Of a DNA stretch of 64,000 nt, positions 51,870 through 60,288 are shown one piece after another. Within the stretch, counting starts at the first letter, position 1, and every line of letters begins with the position of its first letter. This DNA comes from Bacteroidales bacterium UBA6431. Lineage in GTDB: Bacteria > Bacteroidota > Bacteroidia > Bacteroidales > UBA932. Both the position numbers and the translations under genes were made by a program. The notes beneath the pieces were generated by a model that worked only from the letters and a program-made list of their open reading frames with translations, ran no database searches and had not been told where the DNA came from. The DNA lies in the NCBI GenBank assembly GCA_002439095.1, contig DJOT01000005.1, positions 4,920 to 68,919 of the forward strand, in the 5' to 3' direction.

Positions 51870-51959
51870 AAATGTCCGGCCAGAGAGGTATCTGACCGGA
51901 CATTTGAGTTTTATTGGAGCTTTTCTCCGGCGAAATCGGCTTTGGCCGGACAAAAAGCC
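51870..51959. terminator. Two further hairpins between convergent genes
   Basis: AAATGTCCGG (51870-51879) pairs perfectly with CCGGACATTT (51896-51905), followed by a T-rich run. GGCTTT (51938-51943) pairs with AAAGCC (51954-51959). In addition TGTCCGGCC (51873-51881) is the exact complement of GGCCGGACA (51944-51952), so the two structures could compete. They probably end both convergent transcripts. Confidence 0.6.
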
Positions 51960-51979
51960 AATGGAATGTCACACAGCCA

Positions 51980-52906
51980 TCAGAAGCTGTAGCCCAGACC
52001 GAAAGTCATCGTGCCGCCGAGCACTTCAGAAGCGAAGAGATAGGCGGCGTTGAGCTCAATGCCGAAGAACTTCACCCCGAGACCGGCAGAGGCGAAAGAC
52101 GGCAGCACAGCCGTCTCCGGGCCATAGTGATAACCGGCACGGGCGAACACCATATCTCTGAAAGAATACTGCACACCGGCAGCAGCCATCACGCTGCCGG
52201 AGAACAAATAGTCCAGATCAGCATCCACTTTGAGAGTGTGAGCCTCAGACAGCGACCTTGTCCAGTCCACACCTACGCGGGCTGAAGCCGGTAGCGACCA
52301 ACTGTTGCCATCTGCACCCTTGACCTTGCTTCCAAGCGAAGCGGCTCCGGCAGTGACATTGAAGTCTGCAAACTTGTAACTCACGAACACGTCTCCGCAG
52401 AAAGCGCTGTAGGAATCATCACTGGTAAGCTTCTGTGAAGCGAAGCGGACATTGACACCGGCAGAGAGATTGTCGATAATCTTCACGCCGAAACCGAGTC
52501 CCGCAGAAAGCAGGGATGGCTTGAATGTGCCGGCAGGGTTGCCGGTCTCGTCAGTGAGGCTGTACTCCTCGCCATTCTGCATTGTGCCGGCCACTGAAAG
52601 GCCGAAGCGCTCTCCAAGTTTAAAGCCTGCACCAAGCCCCATATTGGTACTGGCCGCCCCGTCCGGAGCCCAACTCTGATACGACGCTCCGAAGTCCATG
52701 CTCTTCTCCGAGAACGGGATGACGGAAGAGTTACGCAGCGCGGACCACGCCGTCCCGTTCGTAGAGGCGAGGCCTGCGAAGCCCATTCCTGTGGAAACAG
52801 GATCCTGCTCTACTCTCAATGACGGCATCGCAGTCTGGGCGGATGCCACCCCGGCCGAAAGCAGGCAGACGGTGGCGAGAGTCATTATGTTCTTGTGTAT
52901 CATCAT
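51980..52906 (-). CDS. PorV/PorQ-family outer-membrane protein
   Basis: 308 residues. The signal peptide is MMIHKNIMTLATVCLLSAGVASA. The mature protein begins with LRVEQDPVSTGMGFAGLAS, the phospholipid/FadL-type N-terminal pattern of PorV/PorQ proteins, and continues as Gly/aromatic-rich strands to a terminal Phe (GGTMTFGLGYSF). PorV and PorQ act with the type IX secretion system. It overlaps the S8 protease gene by 4 bases (ATGA), supporting a shared role. A diverged copy of its last 18 codons lies at 63887-63949. Confidence 0.75.
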   Translation of the reverse strand: MMIHKNIMTLATVCLLSAGVASAQTAMPSLRVEQDPVSTGMGFAGLASTNGTAWSALRNSSVIPFSEKSMDFGASYQSWAPDGAASTNMGLGAGFKLGERFGLSVAGTMQNGEEYSLTDETGNPAGTFKPSLLSAGLGFGVKIIDNLSAGVNVRFASQKLTSDDSYSAFCGDVFVSYKFADFNVTAGAASLGSKVKGADGNSWSLPASARVGVDWTRSLSEAHTLKVDADLDYLFSGSVMAAAGVQYSFRDMVFARAGYHYGPETAVLPSFASAGLGVKFFGIELNAAYLFASEVLGGTMTFGLGYSF

Positions 52907-55545
52907 TTCTTGACTATATTTTGCTTATACTCCTTGTCCCCTATCTTGACGGAGACCTCATACCTTCCAGGGGCTTCCTTTGACATGTCCACCATGAGAG
53001 GTTCGAGGATGCTCACGTCTGTCACCGTCTCATATATCAGTCCTCCCGTCTCAGAGCGGATCACCACTTCCGTAGATGCTTTGACACCGGTACCGATATT
53101 CAGTTTGTCCACCACAGGGTTAGGGTAAGTGGTGACAGGCTTTTCCGGATCCGGTATCGCCACACGGAAACTGAACTCGGCCGTCTTGTTCTTGGCATCT
53201 GAGGCGACCACGGTAACATTGGTCATGCCATAGTCCAGAGCTGTCCCGTTGAGGATGTTGCCCTTAGGGTTGATGTGGAGCACTGCGACATTCTGGTTCT
53301 TCACCGTGTATTTAAGGGTCTCCCCGTCAGGGTCTTCCACATACTGCGACATGTCGATGGCGAATTTCTCGCCCGGAGAAGCGAGGATCATGTCGTCAAT
53401 CTGCTTTATAACAACTGGCGGATGGTTCTCGAGGATCTCGAAAGTCACTATATGGTCAGTGCTGTCCCACTTGTCGCTTGCGATGATATGGGCCGTATAT
53501 ACGCCTGCATCGGCCAGAGGACCGCTTATCTTGAGCTCATACACCCCGCTCACGGCATTCTTCTCGAAAGTGTCGGCAGACGAGGTAGCGGACTGATATT
53601 TTACAGTGAATGAATGCCCGTCAGGGTCGTAGATGCTGAACGGAACCGTGAGGGTGTTGTGAGAACGGATCTTGTAATCCCCCGTGTATGAAGTCTCGAT
53701 GACGGGAGGATTGTTAGGCAGGGTGCTCACAGTCTGGACCTCTCCGAGTCCGGAGAAGTTGCGCCCATAGCTGAAAGCACAAATCGACACAGCGTATTCA
53801 GTGTTGAAGTCAAGATTCTCGATGCTGCCGCTGAGCTGCGCACCCGTCGCAGCCGAACCAGTGTACACAACGGAGCTCACCACCCCGGAAGGCAGGTTGT
53901 TGAAATCAAGCCTTCCAAGAAGACTCTTGTCCTTGGTGGCAAGGAGAATGAAGCCATAGGCCTTGTTGCCGTCCTTGTCCGCAGTCAGCGACCAGCTGAA
54001 GTTGAGATTGTTGGCTTTGGCCTCAACCTTGAAATCCTCCACAGGGGCAGGGGCCTGCGAGCCGCCATAGACGATGGAACCGAGAGCATCCACGAGCGGA
54101 CCTATCCTGGTGCTGGAAGCGAGAGCGTCCTTGCGCGCACCGTTGATGAGCCTCTCCTTGAGCATGTCGTTGGTGAAGCCCTGGCCGCCATAATACGAAA
54201 CTATGAGCGCAGCCACGCCCGACACGTGCGGACATGCCATGGAAGTACCCTGCATCCATCCGTACTTGCTGCCCGGAATGGTGCTGTAGACCTGTCCGTT
54301 GCCGTAGTAGGCATCCCCGCCAGGAGCGGCGATGTCCACCCAGTCCCCGTAGTTGGAGTAATAAGCCCTGTTGTAGTCCGGACCGATAGAGCCTACCGCT
54401 ATGACAGGCTCGTAGTTGGCCGGGGCACCGTACTCGATGGCATCGTTGCCTGCGGCGAAGATCACCACTCCTCCCTTCATCGGGGAGTTCGGAAGCTGGT
54501 TGCCGGCATTGTCACAGCCCGCATATTTGATAAAATAATCCACTGCCTCTTTCTGGGCAGCGCTGATCTTGCCCGCCTTGGCGGCTTCAAGCTCGCTTCC
54601 GGTCACCTTGCCGTCGCCGTTGTAGTCGTAATTGTACCCCCAGCTGTTCTGGGAGATTACGGCGCCGTTGTCGGCTCCCCACTTGATCGCAGCGGCAGTG
54701 TCTCCCCCGCGGTCATTACCGTCTGCGCCGGTCTCGAAAATCTGGCAGGACAGCAGGCGCACGCCCTTGATGCCCTTGGCTGCATCACCGCCGGCGATGC
54801 CCTCTACGCCCTTGCCGTTGTTGTTTATGGCACCGATGGTGCCGGCCACATGTGTGCCATGATCATGCGCACTCACCTGCCCTCCGGAGACGAAGTTGCG
54901 TCCGCCGACATAGGCATCTGCAAGGTCCTCGTGGTTGAAATCGATACCGCCGTCAACCACGCTGACTATCACTTTCTCGCTTCCGACAGTGTAATTCTGC
55001 CAGACCGGCTGCACATTGATGTCGGCACCGGACTTGTGCTTGGATGTGAGGGTGCCGTCGTTGTGGTAGTGCCACTGGTACTTGGCATACGGATCGTTGA
55101 AGTACGAAATCTTCACCACCGGCACAGGCTCTGCGATGACGACTCCCGGGATGGCCCCGGCTTCCTGCGTGGCCTTGGTGACGCTTACGGGCTTACGGTA
55201 GTTGACCTTGTACCAGCGGTGCAGACCCTCGGCCCTTGTGCGCGGTTCGAACTCTCCAGCATACGGGAAGAGGCGCTCCATGGATTCAATGCCGAGTTGC
55301 TCATAAAGAGCGACGACCTCCGGAGAGGAAGCCTTGGTGACGATGCCCTCAGAAGCGAGATCCTTCTCTATGAGTTCCGCTGTCTGCTCATCGAAATTGA
55401 TGTTGAGTGTGCCTTGTTCGTATGCTGCTTCCTGCGGTGATACGCTGACCTCCTCCTCAGAAGCCGGCACAGCCTCCCTGGAGCAGGAGAAAGCAGCAGC
55501 GAGGGCCGCGCATATGAGCACGAGTGATAAAAGATTTCTCTTCAT
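52903..55545 (-). CDS. S8 subtilisin-like protease with lipoprotein signal and T9SS sorting domain
   Basis: 880 residues. Lipoprotein signal with Cys21, then a fungalysin/propeptide-like region, then the S8 domain with catalytic Asp198 (VVDGG), His229 (HDHGTHVAGT), Ser435 (GTSMACPH) and oxyanion Asn367. An insert near 307-319 (DYNGDGKVTGSE) resembles a calcium-binding dockerin/EF loop. After about 480 come a fibronectin-like and two Ig/cadherin-like domains beginning NNPPVIE and NHPPVVI. The last about 80 residues (YPNPVVDKLNI... to KQNIVKK) match the T9SS type A sorting domain. A secreted or surface protease. Confidence 0.9.
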   Translation of the reverse strand: MKRNLLSLVLICAALAAAFSCSREAVPASEEEVSVSPQEAAYEQGTLNINFDEQTAELIEKDLASEGIVTKASSPEVVALYEQLGIESMERLFPYAGEFEPRTRAEGLHRWYKVNYRKPVSVTKATQEAGAIPGVVIAEPVPVVKISYFNDPYAKYQWHYHNDGTLTSKHKSGADINVQPVWQNYTVGSEKVIVSVVDGGIDFNHEDLADAYVGGRNFVSGGQVSAHDHGTHVAGTIGAINNNGKGVEGIAGGDAAKGIKGVRLLSCQIFETGADGNDRGGDTAAAIKWGADNGAVISQNSWGYNYDYNGDGKVTGSELEAAKAGKISAAQKEAVDYFIKYAGCDNAGNQLPNSPMKGGVVIFAAGNDAIEYGAPANYEPVIAVGSIGPDYNRAYYSNYGDWVDIAAPGGDAYYGNGQVYSTIPGSKYGWMQGTSMACPHVSGVAALIVSYYGGQGFTNDMLKERLINGARKDALASSTRIGPLVDALGSIVYGGSQAPAPVEDFKVEAKANNLNFSWSLTADKDGNKAYGFILLATKDKSLLGRLDFNNLPSGVVSSVVYTGSAATGAQLSGSIENLDFNTEYAVSICAFSYGRNFSGLGEVQTVSTLPNNPPVIETSYTGDYKIRSHNTLTVPFSIYDPDGHSFTVKYQSATSSADTFEKNAVSGVYELKISGPLADAGVYTAHIIASDKWDSTDHIVTFEILENHPPVVIKQIDDMILASPGEKFAIDMSQYVEDPDGETLKYTVKNQNVAVLHINPKGNILNGTALDYGMTNVTVVASDAKNKTAEFSFRVAIPDPEKPVTTYPNPVVDKLNIGTGVKASTEVVIRSETGGLIYETVTDVSILEPLMVDMSKEAPGRYEVSVKIGDKEYKQNIVKK

Positions 55546-55551
55546 ATTGAA

Positions 55552-56241
55552 TTATTGTTGATTGTCTGCAAGGTAATCGACCAGCACTATGAGAGACACC
55601 GGTTCCTTCCACTTGATCTTGTTGGACTTCAGGAAACTCTTGAGTTTGGCCTTGTCGATGCCGGGCATATCCTGAACATCGCGCTTGGTGGCTACGACAC
55701 TCCTCCCGCCGAACACAAGGTAATATTTCTTGTTGAGAGTAAGCGTCTTGCCGCTTTCTTTGGAACTCTTGAGCTCCATGTGGTTCATGTTCGTCCGGGT
55801 GCCCCCGATACCTTCGAGAGAACTGAGTGCCGTCGTAGCAGTTGAGCTGGATGACGAACCGTATGCTCCGCCGGTCTCGTTGAGCCGCGCGTAGTCTATG
55901 CTGATGTCTTCTGCAACAACACCTTTGTCTGATTTCTGAAGGACCCTCATCATTTTACCAGCCGCATTGATGTAGATGTCGTTTCCGATCTGGACAGAAG
56001 TCACTTCCACCGCCGAAGCCTGTTTCACCATGTCTCCATCGATAAAATGCACCTTACCATTGTCAATGCAGATGTTGTAACTGCCCTCAACAACCTTGCC
56101 AGTGTTCATCACCAACTTGCCCGGCATGAAATCCTCGTAGATATAAGGCCAGGTGGTGGTGGGTTCGAAACCCTGCGCCGCGCAGAGCGTGGCGGACAGC
56201 GCAAAAAATGCCGCTGCGATGAAAGTTTTAAGTGTTTTCAT
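55552..56241 (-). CDS. Secreted protein of unknown function
   Basis: 229 residues. The signal peptide is MKTLKTFIAAAFFALSATLCAA. The mature part starts GFEPTTTWPYIYEDFMPG and contains short beta-rich segments, a Ser-rich linker near 130, and KKYYLVFGGRSVVATKRDVQDM. I do not recognise a family. It precedes the S8 protease by 6 bases and is probably co-transcribed with it. The start at 56241 gives the signal peptide; the longer frame does not. Confidence 0.7.
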   Translation of the reverse strand: MKTLKTFIAAAFFALSATLCAAQGFEPTTTWPYIYEDFMPGKLVMNTGKVVEGSYNICIDNGKVHFIDGDMVKQASAVEVTSVQIGNDIYINAAGKMMRVLQKSDKGVVAEDISIDYARLNETGGAYGSSSSSTATTALSSLEGIGGTRTNMNHMELKSSKESGKTLTLNKKYYLVFGGRSVVATKRDVQDMPGIDKAKLKSFLKSNKIKWKEPVSLIVLVDYLADNQQ

Positions 56242-56265
56242 GATATGGACTTTTATAACGGACAA

Positions 56266-56293
56266 AACTGCCCCGGCGCATACCGGGGCAGTT
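56266..56293 (-). terminator. Terminator between the SusCD lipoprotein genes and the protease genes
   Basis: AACTGCCCCGG and CCGGGGCAGTT form a perfect 11-bp stem with a 6-base loop. Read on the minus strand it is followed by TTTTG. It lies 18 bases after the last lipoprotein gene, so the susC-susD-lipoprotein transcript probably ends or is reduced here. Confidence 0.75.
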
Positions 56294-56311
56294 GAGCCTG
56301 ATTAAAGTAAC

Positions 56312-57949
56312 TTATTTAACGACTTTGGCGTCTGTGATAAGCCTTGTAATTGCCTTTGCATTGGATGCTTTGACAGAGGTGCTTGCCTCAGATGACCTCT
56401 CTGCAGTATAGCTATAATATGCATCATACCAACCTACTTCTTCCTTACCGTCTTTATCAAAAGCGTACATTCCGAAGTATCCGGTATTCTCAATCTTGCC
56501 AGCCTCCAGCACATTGAATACTGCCGGGTCAGCAGAGATTACCAAACTGCCGCCGTTCACTGCACCGTTGGCGAATGCCATAGTATAATCAGTTCCACCT
56601 ATCGTTGCTACAAACATGGCCTGAGGACTTGCTACGCTGATTGTTCCGAGAGCTGTGTCGAATGTAGCATACACAGGTTCAGCAAGCTTATAGCCGAAGA
56701 GCTGTGTGAACATGATGTTGCCTTTCTTCTCGTTGTTGCTCTTGACTATCACGTCAGTAGCTTCAGCAATATCATCACCGTTGGAGAAGCATGTCAGATA
56801 TGAAGACTTGTAGCTTCCGAGAACATCCTCAAGTTTATAGTCAAATGCGTATGAGAATGTTGTGTTCCACTCGGCGTTGGTGTTGCCGTAGTAGTCCTCG
56901 AAAGTACCGGCTGCAATCTTGACAGCTACAGACTTGCCTTTTTCAAGTTCGGCAGGGAGGAAGAGCGCAAGTTTGCCCATAGACTTGACATAACCGAAGT
57001 CGCTTCCAGCAGTAAGGTCATAGACAGTAGTCTTGCCTTCCTCTGCATAAGTGGCCGTAGAGCCTTCAACGCTTGAATAAGCTGCGCCGTAGCCATACTC
57101 TGAACCGAAATCGAAAAGAATCGGATCGTCCCACTTGGTCAGTACGTTCGCCGCTTCACCAAGGCTGAATTCTGCCACAGTGTTCTGGGCCACGATATTG
57201 CTGCCCTCAACTTCACCGGAAGAAGCATTGAGCTTCGCGGATGACACAAGAGCTGGAGAAGGGTTGCCAGCATAATCTTCGAATGCGCCAGCTGCCACAT
57301 CTACAGAATAGTATGCACCGGCAGGGATTTCGAAACTGATAGTGGCGTTTGCACCCTCGACACCATCCACTTTGCCGGCAACAGTCCCTACAGGGGTACC
57401 GTTGACGAATTCCGGTTCGTTTATGGCGTAGTACTTCACGCTGACCTCACCACTGGCTACCTTGACAGCCTCGGAGAACACAAGAGTCACCACATTGCCC
57501 TTGGTGCTGTATCTTGCCGGCCTAGGTGCCACCTTGTCAGAAGTTGTAAAGGTTACGCTGGCCACGCTGGATGGAATCCCGGTGGAACTTCCGGCGACAG
57601 CATAGATCACATAAGGAGTGTTAGGAGCAAGCCCCTCCACTGTGAGGGTCTTGCTCTTTGAGAGATGCCAGTCGATAGTGCCCTGGGCCACGCTCTTGTA
57701 GGAAACAGAGAAGAGAGAAGCGGAGTCAAGAGCCTCTACCACATCACTCTGGTCAACGAGGTATGAGTAGTAGGTCGCCTCGCTCTTCGGGGTGAGTGTG
57801 AAGGTCACAGCATTGTCCTCCACAAGTTTCACCTCGATGTCGATGCCGTCGGATTTGACCTCCGGCGTAGCGCTCTCCGTAGGACCGTAAAGGTCGCTGC
57901 AGGCCACAAGGAGAGCCGCTGCTGATATGAGTGTAAATATCTTTTTCAT
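56312..57949 (-). CDS. Surface lipoprotein with Ig-like domains (SusE/F position)
   Basis: 545 residues. Lipoprotein signal MKKIFTLISAAALLVACSD with the lipobox Cys17. A fibronectin-III/Ig-like domain (about 35-140) is followed by repeated bacterial Ig-like units with a recurring FEDYAGNPS / FEDYYGNTN motif (two copies). The C-terminal 150 residues, from EDVLGSYKSS, resemble the lipocalin-like end of the neighbouring lipoprotein (ILGSYKATA). It occupies the SusE/SusF position downstream of susD and probably helps bind substrate at the cell surface. Confidence 0.75.
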   Translation of the reverse strand: MKKIFTLISAAALLVACSDLYGPTESATPEVKSDGIDIEVKLVEDNAVTFTLTPKSEATYYSYLVDQSDVVEALDSASLFSVSYKSVAQGTIDWHLSKSKTLTVEGLAPNTPYVIYAVAGSSTGIPSSVASVTFTTSDKVAPRPARYSTKGNVVTLVFSEAVKVASGEVSVKYYAINEPEFVNGTPVGTVAGKVDGVEGANATISFEIPAGAYYSVDVAAGAFEDYAGNPSPALVSSAKLNASSGEVEGSNIVAQNTVAEFSLGEAANVLTKWDDPILFDFGSEYGYGAAYSSVEGSTATYAEEGKTTVYDLTAGSDFGYVKSMGKLALFLPAELEKGKSVAVKIAAGTFEDYYGNTNAEWNTTFSYAFDYKLEDVLGSYKSSYLTCFSNGDDIAEATDVIVKSNNEKKGNIMFTQLFGYKLAEPVYATFDTALGTISVASPQAMFVATIGGTDYTMAFANGAVNGGSLVISADPAVFNVLEAGKIENTGYFGMYAFDKDGKEEVGWYDAYYSYTAERSSEASTSVKASNAKAITRLITDAKVVK

Positions 57950-57961
57950 TGCATCAATCTA

Positions 57962-58837
57962 TTATTGTTTTACCCATTTGGTTGTTCCCCTCAGAAGCAT
58001 ACCTCCCTGGAAAACATAATCTGTACTCATGAAGCCCATACCGTCTTCGGTGGTAAATACTCCAGGAGCGGTAGATGTCATGGTGACATTTCCGGATGTG
58101 CTGACATAATGACCGTTATCATAATTATACTCTATGAATGTAAACGGATCATCTGTATCATACTCAGCACCAGGCTTCTGTCCACAAGGAATTGTAATGG
58201 TGCTCATGTCGTCAGAGACGATACCATAAACGGACCACTTCATTGACGGATTGCTTGCTGCCAGAGGGCAGATGTAATCTATCCATACAAGGGAAACATC
58301 CTCTTCGTCCTTTGACAGTGTCAAGGTCCACTCACAATCTCCCTTGCCTTGATCTTTAGCTGTTGCTTTATAACTGCCCAAGATGGCACTAAGAGGGTGA
58401 TCAAGATCGTTGATAGTGACGGTGCATTCACTGCTCGCACCAAGCTTGAGCCCTGTAGCGGAGACAAGTTTCACGGTAAATGAGAGGTCTCCGGTAAAAA
58501 CGCCCTCATGGTTCTTGACATTGACAACTATGGAACCGGTACGGGACTCACCGTCGAACACAAGCACAGCGGACTCGTCACTGATTTCATAGTTGTCCCC
58601 GACTTTGGCCGTACCGTCCACCAGCTCATAAGAGATGTTCGTCTTGACCGGGTCAATGGAAGCAATAGTGAGCGGAATCGTGACTGTGCCTGCATCTTCA
58701 TTAACAGACACAGCAGACTTGTCGAAAGCCACAAATGAATCAGCCTCGTCGAAAGTCGGAAGCGGGTTGAGGTCACACCCTGCGAGGGCGGCCACTGCCA
58801 CCGCTCCGGCTATATATTTCAGTATATTTTTCATCAT
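57962..58837 (-). CDS. Surface lipoprotein with Calx-beta-like domain
   Basis: 291 residues. Lipoprotein signal with Cys21 in VAALAGCDLNP. A Calx-beta-like domain (about 35-150: VSVNEDAGTVTIPLTIAS...AKVGDNYEI) precedes a C-terminal beta-rich domain beginning ILGSYKATAKDQGKG. The function is unknown; by position, 11 bases after susD, it is an accessory surface protein of this uptake system. Confidence 0.75.
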   Translation of the reverse strand: MMKNILKYIAGAVAVAALAGCDLNPLPTFDEADSFVAFDKSAVSVNEDAGTVTIPLTIASIDPVKTNISYELVDGTAKVGDNYEISDESAVLVFDGESRTGSIVVNVKNHEGVFTGDLSFTVKLVSATGLKLGASSECTVTINDLDHPLSAILGSYKATAKDQGKGDCEWTLTLSKDEEDVSLVWIDYICPLAASNPSMKWSVYGIVSDDMSTITIPCGQKPGAEYDTDDPFTFIEYNYDNGHYVSTSGNVTMTSTAPGVFTTEDGMGFMSTDYVFQGGMLLRGTTKWVKQ

Positions 58838-58848
58838 ATATTCCTTAA

Positions 58849-60285
58849 TTAATTGGTATAATCAGGATTGTGGGTAAGGTTAGGGTTGACATCGTACTCC
58901 CTAAGCGGGATAGGCATAGCCCAACGGTAATCTCCTGCCGGGATATCCTTGGCATCAGGATCACCAGTAAAGTCGCTGCGGGTCATGTCGCGCTTGGTGC
59001 GTGCGAGGTCGAACCAGAGGTGGCCTTCCCATGCGAGCTCCAAACGGCGCTCTTCATAGACACCTGTCCTTGTGGCAACCTGTGTTGCAGCGCCCCTGTT
59101 CTCAGCGATAGTTTTAAGATCATCCGCAGCGGTCACGCCATCAATTGTAGCACCTTCAACCAACGCTTCTGCACGGTTGAGATACATCTCGGAGAGCCGG
59201 AAGACGATAGTGTTGTTGAAATCAGGAGTTCCAAGACCCTTGCCGGCATATTTGCCTGTCCATACAACATCATTCTTAGACTGGAAGAGAGTTCCGCGGA
59301 TATCATCGTCCTTATACGACTCATAAAGATCGGCAGAAGCACCTGCATCACCATAGCCGGCAGGGCTGGTCATATACATGATGCCGTCACGATAACCATC
59401 GTAAGAATTGGTCTTTATGCCATATACTTCGAAGATGATCTCGCCTCCCTTAGGCACATCCTCGCGGTAGCAGGCGGCATTCTTGAGGTCAGCCGGTTTC
59501 CACATGGTGTACTTGCCGCTGTTGATAACCTTGGTAGCATAGTTGGCAGCCTCCTGCCACTTGCCCATATAGAGATATACCCTGCTGAGGAAAGCCTGGA
59601 TGGCGTAGATTGACACGGCAGACTTGGCATCGGCTACTCCGCTCCTGACATAAGTCGGGTCGATGATGGACTCGGCCTCAAGGAGGTCGGCCACGATCTG
59701 CGCATAGACCTTGGACACGCTCTCACGGGCAGGTTTAGCATTCGCATCAGTGTGGAGCACTACAGGGACACCATCGTGTGAGGCATCAGCAGTGTAATTG
59801 TAAGGCTGGGCATAAGTGCGGACCAGATCGAAGTGAGCCAATGCACGCAGGAAGAGTGCCTCCGCCTTGATGTTGTTCTTGGTCTGCTCATCTCCCTCGA
59901 CATTATCGAGAGCGTCTATGGCATTGTTGACCGCTGAAATCACATAGTAACCATAGCCCCAAAGTCCATAAGTGCTGGACTCTGAAAAATTGACGTTATA
60001 TACATTGGTAAGACGGCCTGTGTCCCAGTCGGAATTAAAATATTTCTTTCCGTTGCCCGTCTTCATCTCGTTGTAGATGATAAAGTCAGCTCCGTACCAA
60101 GTAGAAGATGCAAGTGGGGAATATGCCCCAGCCACAGCCTTGTTGATGCCTGACAGAGTGGAGAGCGTAAGCTCGTTGCTCTGCGCGAGGATCGGCGCTT
60201 CGGTCAGGAAGTCCTGGCAGGAGTTAGCGCAGCAGAGCGCAAGCGCTGCGGATGCGATAGCTATATATTTGTTCATATTCGTCAT
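58849..60285 (-). CDS. SusD/RagB-family nutrient-binding outer-membrane lipoprotein
   Basis: 478 residues. Lipobox Cys23 in CCANSCQDFLTEAP, the standard SusD start. The TPR-like helical fold is indicated by AEALFLRALAHFDLVRTYAQPYNY and ESVSKVYAQIVADLLEAESII, and the C-terminal RLSEMYLNRAEALVE and RRLELAWEGHLWFDLARTKRD are family signatures. It forms the lid of the SusC channel. ATG at 60276 is an alternative start three codons in. Ligand unknown, discussed with the locus. Confidence 0.93.
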   Translation of the reverse strand: MTNMNKYIAIASAALALCCANSCQDFLTEAPILAQSNELTLSTLSGINKAVAGAYSPLASSTWYGADFIIYNEMKTGNGKKYFNSDWDTGRLTNVYNVNFSESSTYGLWGYGYYVISAVNNAIDALDNVEGDEQTKNNIKAEALFLRALAHFDLVRTYAQPYNYTADASHDGVPVVLHTDANAKPARESVSKVYAQIVADLLEAESIIDPTYVRSGVADAKSAVSIYAIQAFLSRVYLYMGKWQEAANYATKVINSGKYTMWKPADLKNAACYREDVPKGGEIIFEVYGIKTNSYDGYRDGIMYMTSPAGYGDAGASADLYESYKDDDIRGTLFQSKNDVVWTGKYAGKGLGTPDFNNTIVFRLSEMYLNRAEALVEGATIDGVTAADDLKTIAENRGAATQVATRTGVYEERRLELAWEGHLWFDLARTKRDMTRSDFTGDPDAKDIPAGDYRWAMPIPLREYDVNPNLTHNPDYTN

Positions 60286-60288
60286 GAT

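Noticed and set aside
54226..55440. 404-codon open frame on the plus strand opposite the S8 protease
   Set aside because: Antisense to a clearly conserved gene with an intact catalytic triad; long mirror frames are common with this codon bias, and the product matches nothing I recognise.
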